In this document: positions 56,805-64,000 of the stretch, in pieces | Layout: each line of letters starts with the position of its first letter | Numbering within the stretch: the stretch's first letter is position 1 | Translations under genes and position numbers: made by a program | Origin: Camellia lanceoleosa | Lineage: Eukaryota; Streptophyta; Magnoliopsida; Ericales; Theaceae | Direction: 5' to 3' | Length of the DNA: 64,000 nucleotides | Assembly: GCA_025200525.1 (NCBI GenBank) | Contig: CM045761.1 | Span: 201,057,701-201,121,700 of the forward strand | Notes under the pieces: model-generated | The model's database searches: none | Seen by the model: only the letters and a program-made list of their open reading frames with translations | Told to the model about the DNA's origin: nothing

Positions 56805-58094
56805 TTATACATTTAAATGTTCCATCCATGCGAAGGTGATATCATAACATAATAATCCATAGCAAAGGGAATAAATAAGAAAATTCGTTCTATCATCAGT
56901 TAAATATTCCACGTTCAATAATCTCCATCGCATAGGTAATAATGCCATCTTACTAAATAATAAAGTCATACCTGTCTTCGCTTTTCCAGTATTTGGTGTC
57001 TTTTCGGGAACTAAGCTATAAACTCTTGCTTGCCTCAAAATATTCCCCTCGGAAGCAGATGTTGCAATCGTCATCGGTGTCGTCGTTGAGTTAACTCCAC
57101 TAGTCATGGGTCTCTCATTTCTGGTATATACCTGTGGGCAAGTTCTAGCTAGATGTCCCTTCTGTCCACATTTGTAACAGGCTCCAGATCCACGGCGGCA
57201 AATACCCCAATGTTGTTTTCCACAGTCTTTACACGTAGGCACACCTCCCTTAGTATCATTAATGGTTAGATTCGATTTATCATTTACTGAGCCTACTGAT
57301 TCACTAATCACTTCCAGTTTCTGTTTCTTAAATGTCTTACCCTCCCTGTCAGTCATTGTCGTTGATTTGGACATTTTCAAAGCCGCAATATTCGTCTCGG
57401 ACATCAGAGCTCGATCCAATACATCAACATATTTCTCCAATTTTAGCACATTTACTCGGTCAAGCACTTCAACCTGTAGACCACCCTCAAATTTCCTTGC
57501 CTTTTTATATTCTGTGTCAACCATATGTGGGGCATAACGAGCCAATTCTGTAAACTTACTTTCATACTCGGCTACTGACATCATACCCTGCTTTAGCTGT
57601 TCAAATTCCGATATTTTCCTATCTCGCATGCATTGTGGGAAATACTTCTCATAAAAGATCTCTTTAAATCGATCCCATGTCAAGTCCCTATTCTGATCCC
57701 GTACCAACATCCACCATCGTCTAGCTTCTTCGGTTAAAGTGAATGTCGCTAACAGAACTTTATATACATCATTGCATGGAAACACTTCAAAAATTTTCTC
57801 TGTTTCTAACACCCATGCTTCTGCCTTTAAAGGTTCAATGCCTCCTGCAAATTCAGGTGGTTTCAACTTCTTATACTTCTGTGTCAAACTGATAATATCG
57901 TCATTGTTCATCTGTTCTACTTGTACTGGTGGTGGTGGAGGAGGCGGAAATGGCTGTCTCTGCTGTGGTTGTTGGTTTTGTTCTAGCTGCTGTCTAACTA
58001 ACCCAGTCAAAACTTCTACCATTCTTTCTAATCGGTTCATTCTTGCATCAGACGGTTCTGTTTCATCTACGTTTCTTGCATTGGTATCTTCCAT
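56805..58094 (-). CDS. gag: Gag polyprotein, intact frame, of the gag-only element
   Basis: 429 residues, no stop or frameshift. The N-terminus has a short amphipathic stretch (RMNRLERMVEVLTGLVRQQL) and a Gln/Pro-rich linker. The capsid (Retrotrans_gag) domain covers about residues 90-200, with AEAWVLETEKIFEVFPC, TEEARRWWMLVRDQ, WDRFKEIFYEKYFPQCMRDR and VAEYESKFTELARYAPHM. Two nucleic-acid-binding knuckles follow: an atypical CKDCGKQHWGIC (288-299) and a canonical CYKCGQKGHLARTC (306-319). After KAKTG (about 375) the last ~55 residues match nothing in Tekay Gag and look like a fusion created when pol was deleted. The start is ~200 nt after the primer site. It should form the particle; enzymes must come from elsewhere. 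Confidence 0.88.
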   Translation of the reverse strand: MEDTNARNVDETEPSDARMNRLERMVEVLTGLVRQQLEQNQQPQQRQPFPPPPPPPVQVEQMNNDDIISLTQKYKKLKPPEFAGGIEPLKAEAWVLETEKIFEVFPCNDVYKVLLATFTLTEEARRWWMLVRDQNRDLTWDRFKEIFYEKYFPQCMRDRKISEFEQLKQGMMSVAEYESKFTELARYAPHMVDTEYKKARKFEGGLQVEVLDRVNVLKLEKYVDVLDRALMSETNIAALKMSKSTTMTDREGKTFKKQKLEVISESVGSVNDKSNLTINDTKGGVPTCKDCGKQHWGICRRGSGACYKCGQKGHLARTCPQVYTRNERPMTSGVNSTTTPMTIATSASEGNILRQARVYSLVPEKTPNTGKAKTGMTLLFSKMALLPMRWRLLNVEYLTDDRTNFLIYSLCYGLLCYDITFAWMEHLNV

Positions 58095-58295
58095 TGTCTA
58101 TAGAACCCATAGCAAATACAACATTTCATTTTCTATGTACTGTTTCCTTTACTGCCTCATCATTTTCAATTTTTACTTCTCATATTCATAAAACACACAC
58201 ACACACATGCACATATGCTCATGCCATGCTCTATTTCTTTTCTAATGCACCCTAACAGCTCTTATGGACACGTGTGTGGGTAAATTAACTCGTGC

Positions 58296-58307
58296 GCTCT
58301 GATACCA
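58296..58307 (-). other. Primer-binding site, initiator Met tRNA
   Basis: TGGTATCAGAGC on the minus strand, 3 bp from the 5' LTR, as at 17076-17087. Confidence 0.92.
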
Positions 58308-58310
58308 CTC

Positions 58311-60279
58311 TGTCACGCCCCGAACCCGCCCCTAGAAGTCCGGCAACGTGACCGGCCAGTAATTCGTAAATTACCTCCGGCCTTACTGTACAAAACATAA
58401 ATAAACGGGGCTCGCGGAAGCAAAAAGAAATCTAATAGTCCAAGAGCTGTACATTTATATGAACATACATTTACATGCCAAAAAGATGAGTTAAATACCC
58501 ACTATCTTTACATAACATGGTCATATACATCGCATAACATCAGTTACAATAGTACAACATAACAAAACAAAAACCACAACGGCCTTCCAGGTTGGCCCGC
58601 CTCGAGCACTCAAAATCGTAGGCTTCAAAATGGCGGCTCGAACAAGAATCCGCCTAGGCTTGACTCTCAAGGCTCACCTATAATACATAAATACAAACAA
58701 TGAGCTAAAGCTCGCAAGTAACATAACAAGAAGAGGTTAGTGAACGAAGTCCGACATTCCTTATAAAAGCGTAGTAAAACATTCATAATCATAATCACCA
58801 TCATATAGAACATACGTAATGGCATACCCATAGAACATAACATGTGTCGACTAACGACTAGAGTAACCGTCCCGACACCGATTAAACACATACCGAGATC
58901 TCTAAATCGTCATGGGCTTGTCCTTCCATGCCGCCCCCATGACTCATGACGATGGGCTCGCATGTTCTCGCCCCCATGACTCAACCGACTATGGATGCCA
59001 TACTAGATTCGTAAAATGTAACACTCGTTCACGATTACGATGTCGCTTCAAACGTATCATATCATATCATTATCATTTGAAACATAATTCATATTAACAT
59101 ATCTTTACGGAAATGTTACTTACAGAGGGTTTCCGAAACCGATTGCACGGTCTTCTCAATTCGACCAAGCAACAATAACATTATAACACATTCTCAATTT
59201 ACATTATCCTTAATCGTGCACTTCATTCCTTTCTTTTACTTTATTTCATGTTCATTCATATTCATTCTCTTCCTTCATTACATTCATGTCCATTTCATAA
59301 TCATAAGAGGCGAAATAATGCAAGGTAACATAAGAAAATCATGCGTAACAACTTCCCAAACTTTTTCGAAAATAAGCCTTCCGCCGAGCGCCCACTTGTC
59401 GCCGAGCGGATCAGAACCGTCCAAAAGCTGAAGGGTGATTTCTACGCCGGCGGGCTTACCTCCGCCGGCGGACCCGAACCGAATTCGAATTTCCAAAGCT
59501 TCAATCTCTCCTTTTTACAAAACCATTTACCATTCATGAAATCCAAGCCTCAAAACACTTGTATAACAACATCATTTAACCATTATATCTTCAATTCAAA
59601 CCCAATAGCATCATATTAAGATCAATCCCATGAATCAAGATAGAAATCCATAACAAACACACTAAAGCTTCATTTATATACATCCATGGAGGTTTTTTCT
59701 CAATCATGACCCAAAATCATAAATCATACCATTTAAAGTCCTAGATGCTTAGATTACACATGAATTCTCTTTAATTCCATTCACTAGCCATGAGATCATA
59801 AAGGAATCAACCTTAGTTCAACAAACTTACCTTAATTCTTTGATGGAGAAGAGTTAAGCTCACTTTCCCTTTCTTTCTCTTCTTCCCCCTTGCTCTCCCT
59901 CTCCCACGAACTCCTCTCTCTCTCTCTTAGATTTTCTTTCCTTGGTTTGAGTCAATGGGTCAAAGCATCCTTATCTTTATAATATGTATATATCATAATA
60001 TCCAATTAATCCACTTAAGCCAAAAACATGCCAAACGGGGCATAACGAATCAGATAAAATTCAGTCTTTAATTTATTGTTTCGAATGGTTCTAAAAATTC
60101 CCGGTAACACATAGGCATGCTCAATTTCATTTTCTGAACCCATTTCGGTCATCAATTTCAGTCCCGAAGTCGTAATTCCAACAGATACTTATCTAATTCG
60201 GACAGATTTTTCTCAATTAAATCACGTAAACACATAATTAATTACTGAAAATGACATCATACGGTTCTGGGTCGTTACA
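58311..60279 (-). repeat. 5' LTR of the gag-only element
   Basis: 1969 bp. A minus-strand TATA-like TTATAAAG lies at about 59975-59982. Splice-like sites are at 59830 (donor 1), 59123 (donor 2) and 58678 (acceptor 2). The first acceptor, TTGCAG in the other LTR, reads TTGCTT here. Confidence 0.92.
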
Positions 60280-62657
60280 GTGTTGGTGTTCACCTAGGAG
60301 TACCACACGTAGAGAGAGAGAGAGAGAGAGAGGTAGTAAAAGTGCTCCAAGTGTAGGACTTAGCTAGAAGAGAGGAATGAAGGAAGAATTAAGAGGAAGC
60401 TGTGAACTTGACTGAAATTTTCTCCAATCACCAAAATAGGTAAATTCTTCTTTCCAATTCCTTGAAACTAAAGCTCCTTTGCTTGTCATCTCCTTAGACA
60501 CAATTTAATTGAAGAGAATTTACAAGAAATTAGAGGCTTAGGTACATGCAAACTAAAATAGGAAAGGATTGAGGAAAATTGGACTTAAGTCCACTATGCA
60601 TGGCATAATTCTTGAATTGCATGCTCATTTTTTTGTTGTTTTGCTTGAGTTTTGATTTCAAGAGGAAACTCCATGCAAATCAAGGGAAGAAGCTTCATGC
60701 ATTCACAAATTTAGAACTCAAGTTGTATATTAAATAATTTTGTATTAAAGATTAGGAATTTAAATCTTTAAATGGATTTGAGTTGTGAATTGAAATCAGG
60801 GATTGTGTTTTGAATCAAATAACTTTCTTTTAAAAATATTTAGTTAAGTTTGAGAGGATATAGTATGAAAACGATTTGGTTTAACAAGGTTCTGCATTGC
60901 CCAGCAAAGCAGCTTTTCGAGCACTATTCAGCCCAGACTGCTCGAGCGGATTAGGCCCCCGCATAAGCAGCCCACCTTCATTGGCCCAGGGTGCACAATA
61001 CTTTCCGCTGCTCGTACAGCCAAATCCACCACACGTGTGACCAAGCCACCGCATGAGCGGCCAAGGCAACCGCAACTAACAAATGTACCCCGATCGCATT
61101 TTTCGCCTCTTTACTACCTTTTAGGGCCTCTATTTACATGGTTGTAAAGTGCATTTCATGTGCATTGCATCTCATGTGTAAGCGAAGGAAAGTTGAAACT
61201 GAACAAGTGAATAATGAATAAGGAATAGATTGAATAACAACGAAGCAAATAGAAATTGAAGTGTTTGAAACCGGCATTGATGTAATTGAACTGTCGTACT
61301 TGAATTTGTTTGTTATTAGGTTGGACGCCATAGCTTAGTGCCTTATCGTTCGTGTGTTGAGGAGCCCACTGTGAGTAACAATGTTATAAAGATATATTTA
61401 AATTGTATTTGTTTTCTGAATAATAAATTATAGTGTTTCTGAATGATTACTTTTTATCGATTGAATGATGATCTTCTTTTGAATTGTATTCATGGCATTC
61501 ATAGCATATTGTTATTGTTATTGATATCGTTATTATTACAGAGATCTATATCAGTTCCAAATCTGGGAACTATTGCTATTGTTATGATAGCCATCAATTG
61601 ATTGTTCGGTCTTTTAAGACTAAGTGTATGTGTAACAACCCCGACCCATGATTAACGTTAATCCGTACTTAATTATGCCTAACAGCAATTTAGGAGGAAT
61701 TTGGAATTAATTTGCATGTGTATTGCATTGTTTTTGTGTCTCTATCTGTTCGGTGTAGAAAGATCTGTTCATGTTTTAGTTTTGATTTGCGAATTGAAAG
61801 TCTTATCAGCGTTCGAACTAGAAATTGACTTAATTTATGTGCTAATTAGGATATATAGAATTTTATGGTAGGTCTAATTAAAATTCAGTTCGGAACGATT
61901 AAATTAGATTAAATTAATGTGCACCAATTAAGCTCAATTATTCTTATTTGTATCCAAGCCTATTTGAGGCACCACTTTGAGCCCACTTACTCCTTTTTCT
62001 TGATTCCATCACATTTTGTGCTTACCCAAGAGAGACAAATGGGTGAGAGAGTAAGAGAAGGGAGAATTGGTGTAGAGCTTGAAGATTGAATTCACATGGA
62101 GGGAAAATGCTAGGAAAACTTGGAAGATCACTCAAGACCATCTCTAGCATAAGGAATTGAAAAGCCTAGGTAAGAACTCAACCCTTTAATCTTGTTTTTG
62201 GGCCAGCTAAAGCTTGTGTATGAATGAAATAGGTGAATTCATGGGTTAATTAAGCTAGAATTTGAAGTAGGCAAGTGAATTCATATATGCATGTACATGT
62301 CCTTGAATTTTGAAGTTGTTTTGCATAAATTTCCACATGCATGTCTAGATTATGGTTGTAATCTTAGAATTTACCATGTTCTTGAGCTCAGTCTTGCATT
62401 TGATCATGTTTTGGAGCATTAGAGTTCATGAGAATTCATGCATGTTATGTTTTTGCATCGTTCTTCAAGTTTGATTGATAATTGTGTTCAATTGGCATAT
62501 TGCTAGGCTTTGATTTTGTAAAATGATCTTCAAAACATATTGTTTTATGAGTTTTCATGTATTTCCTCAAGCTTTGTCCCAGAAAAATAAGTTTTGGATG
62601 CTTCAAAGGTTGAATTTCAGCTTGGTGATCAAATCTGGAATTTCCAGAAGTTTGATC

Positions 62658-62955
62658 CACGCTCAAGCGGGGAACTTTACGGTCGAGTGTGAACTCTGAC
62701 TACATGCACTTCCGCTCAAGCGACGATGGTTACGCTCGAGCGTGAAATGCATATACCCAGAGGTTCTTGTGTTTTGCAGTCTGCTCGAGCGAGGGAATCT
62801 ACGCTCGAGCAGGGATCGAGCATCCGTCGAGCGTGAAAATTGTGCATCAAGTACTTTTTCAAGAGTTTACAGTCCGCTCGAGCGGGGAAAGTCACGCTTG
62901 AGCGGGGCTTCATTGTCTGCATGTCCGCTCAAGCGAGGAAACCCACGCTCGAGCG
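62658..62955. repeat. Paired CTCGAG palindromes in the 61631 LTR
   Basis: Cores or one-base variants start at 62662/62682, 62715/62735, 62784/62804, 62877/62897 and 62928/62948: five pairs, each exactly 20 bp apart. A disrupted set lies at 62815-62831. The intervening sequence differs from that of the 14610 family. Confidence 0.9.
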
Positions 62956-63385
62956 TAGACCTTATTTTTAACAAGTTTTAAGAAATGTTTTCCAACGCAT
63001 TCTTGCATCCTCATTCCATCCTAGGCATTCCTAGGCCATGTTTAAGACTCCATAATGAGGATTAAAAGTTAGAAACACACTAAGAGCCAACGAAGTAAGT
63101 TATGTACAATTAGAACGTGTGTTTCAAGTGTGTGTCTGTTATGTGTTATGTAGGTCACGTGCTGCATACCATTGACCAATCTGCTCTGTCTATCTATCTC
63201 AAGGCCAACTGTGAGTAAAAACATAATAAAGCTATGTTCAACTTTACTTATTTTTTGTGTGATGAATCAAGATCTGTTTTCTGAAATGATATGTTCTGCA
63301 CAATGAATGATTGTCCAATTTCTGATATGTATTCGTGACATCCTTAGCATCGTGTGATATCTGTTGGCTGTTACTTGGTATCGAA

Positions 63386-63500
63386 GGTTCCATTATGGAA
63401 CTTAATTTGTCTACACTCTGTTACCCGTACCAGAGGCTCCATCATGGGGCTCAGCATGTTTACTCTTTGTTACTTGGATCCAGATGTTCCTTTATGGAAC
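63386..63500. repeat. Hairpin repeats in the 61631 LTR
   Basis: Three dyads about 50 bp apart: GGTTCCATTATGGAAC (63386), GGCTCCATCATGGGGCTC (63435) and TGTTCCTTTATGGAAC (63485). They fall within intron-like segment 2, as the GGGCCGAAGGCC repeats do in the 14610 family. The same GGTTCCATTATGGAAC occurs in the leader of the Tekay-like element (17608-17623). Confidence 0.8.
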
Positions 63501-64000
63501 TGGTTATTCGTAACCCTCACGTGTCTGCATCTATTCTGTATCTGCTCTGTTAATGCTAATGGATGTATCACGTATACTTAAGCATACCACATGATTTCTG
63601 TATATGATCTGGACAAATTATGAATTTGATACGAAACTGAATTATGATTTCTGAATCTGTACGGAATCATTCATTGAAACCCCTTTACTCTGTTATTGTT
63701 CACTGAGCTTTCGTTCACAGTTTATATTATGTATGTAGGTGAGCTGGCGCGTGATTAGGGCCAGAGTTGACGGCCTTCATTTTTGTTTTTGTCAGCCAAC
63801 CGTTGTGCCTCCTGAGGAGGTTCTGATCGAAGTCTAGTTACATGGCTGTTTTTGTACTTATGCTAGTCTCTGTCTATTTTGTAAAGTCGGGTTCTAGGAA
63901 TTACACTCTTGTAAATGTTTTGTAAATATTGATGTCCTTCGACCGAGACGCTTATGTATATGCAAGGTTTGAAATCTTCTGTCCTATGTATATTACCACA

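Larger units (their letters stand above)
54768..60284 (-). mobile_element. Gag-only Tekay-like retrotransposon with TSD, minus strand
   Basis: The element proper is 54773-60279 with a perfect GTGTT duplication. LTRs of ~1.96 kb (54773-56732 and 58311-60279) flank only 1578 bp of interior. It has an initiator-Met primer site, one uninterrupted gag frame and a purine tract (CTTCCTAAGGTGGGAAGAG on the minus strand) beside the 3' LTR. No protease, RT or integrase sequence is present. Such gag-only, LTR-flanked elements (TR-GAG type) are known in plants and must borrow pol from relatives. The open frame suggests fairly recent activity. Confidence 0.93.
54299..61630 (+). mobile_element. Tekay-like LTR, split by a nested element and truncated
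   Basis: Starts TGTGACACCCGCTTCC at 54299 and runs to about 54772, is interrupted by the 54773-60279 element, resumes at 60280 and is cut off by another LTR at 61631. Joined, the two parts amount to about 1.8 kb of LTR with the usual order: leader, donor (60440), CTCGAG-type motifs (60916-60967), acceptor (61319), short exon-like piece (61320-61370) and donor ACT|GTGAGTAAC (61371). No partner LTR lies in the window. Confidence 0.7.
61631..64000 (+). repeat. Tekay-like LTR running out of the window
   Basis: Starts TGTAACAACCCCGACCC inside the LTR of 54299-61630 and continues to the window end, so at least 2370 bp. Leader, donor CCTAG|GTAAGAAC (62170), acceptor TGTTATGTAG|GTCA (63153), a 57-nt exon-like piece (63154-63210), donor AACT|GTGAGTAA (63211) and acceptor GTATGTAG|GTGAGC (63738) follow the shared layout. 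The primer site and interior lie beyond 64000, and the target duplication (candidate GTATG at 61626-61630) cannot be confirmed. Confidence 0.75.

Overview
The window is repeat-rich nuclear DNA from a flowering plant, probably a eudicot; the species cannot be named from the sequence. About four fifths of it is Ty3/gypsy LTR-retrotransposon sequence, partly nested. Only one intact host gene is convincing: a small intronless RING-H2 E3 ligase of the ATL family (50539-50937, +), closest in my memory to Arabidopsis ATL23. No rRNA, tRNA, CRISPR or bacterial-type operon is visible.

Layout. (1) 1-2284: AT-rich DNA with a possible Tourist-like MITE. (2) 2285-14125: an old gypsy element with ~1.03 kb LTRs, a decayed gag, an ~82-bp tandem array, and foreign DNA in its interior, notably a ~4.3 kb Tat/Ogre-type LTR on the minus strand (6140-10510). 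(3) 14610-23693: a Tekay/Del-like gypsy element with ~2.4 kb LTRs, perfect AATAC target duplication and ruined gag/pol. (4) 24232-24854: a MITE and a probable tRNA-derived SINE. (5) 25165-36209: a Tat-lineage element on the minus strand (TSD ATATA) with gag, protease, RT, RNase H and integrase remnants, plus a long gene on the opposite strand between pol and its 3' LTR. (6) 36215-38916: AT-rich. (7) 38917-49329: a second minus-strand Tat-type element (TSD GAATT) in which RT to integrase is missing and two large tandem arrays occupy the middle; it too has an antisense gene. (8) 49815-50937: a MITE, then the ATL gene. (9) 51560-54298: orphan remnant of a third antisense gene of the same family. 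(10) 54299-64000: stacked Tekay-like LTRs; one is split by a complete gag-only element (54773-60279, minus, TSD GTGTT), and another begins at 61631 and leaves the window.

Two themes stand out. First, the Tekay-like LTRs, although diverged into several families, share one layout: a putative leader exon, intron-like segment 1 carrying palindromes around CTCGAG, a 36-57 nt exon bounded by splice-like sites, intron-like segment 2 carrying short hairpin repeats, and an acceptor followed by GTGAGC. In two LTR families and one orphan fragment the CTCGAG palindromes occur as pairs exactly 20 bp apart. Second, three copies of an antisense, promoter-bearing, coiled-coil protein gene (Pfam Transposase_28 type) are present, two of them sitting in Tat elements opposite gag-pol.

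LTR pairs and target duplications were read directly from the sequence. Domain names come from recognised motifs without a database search. Splice sites, promoters and functions are inference.
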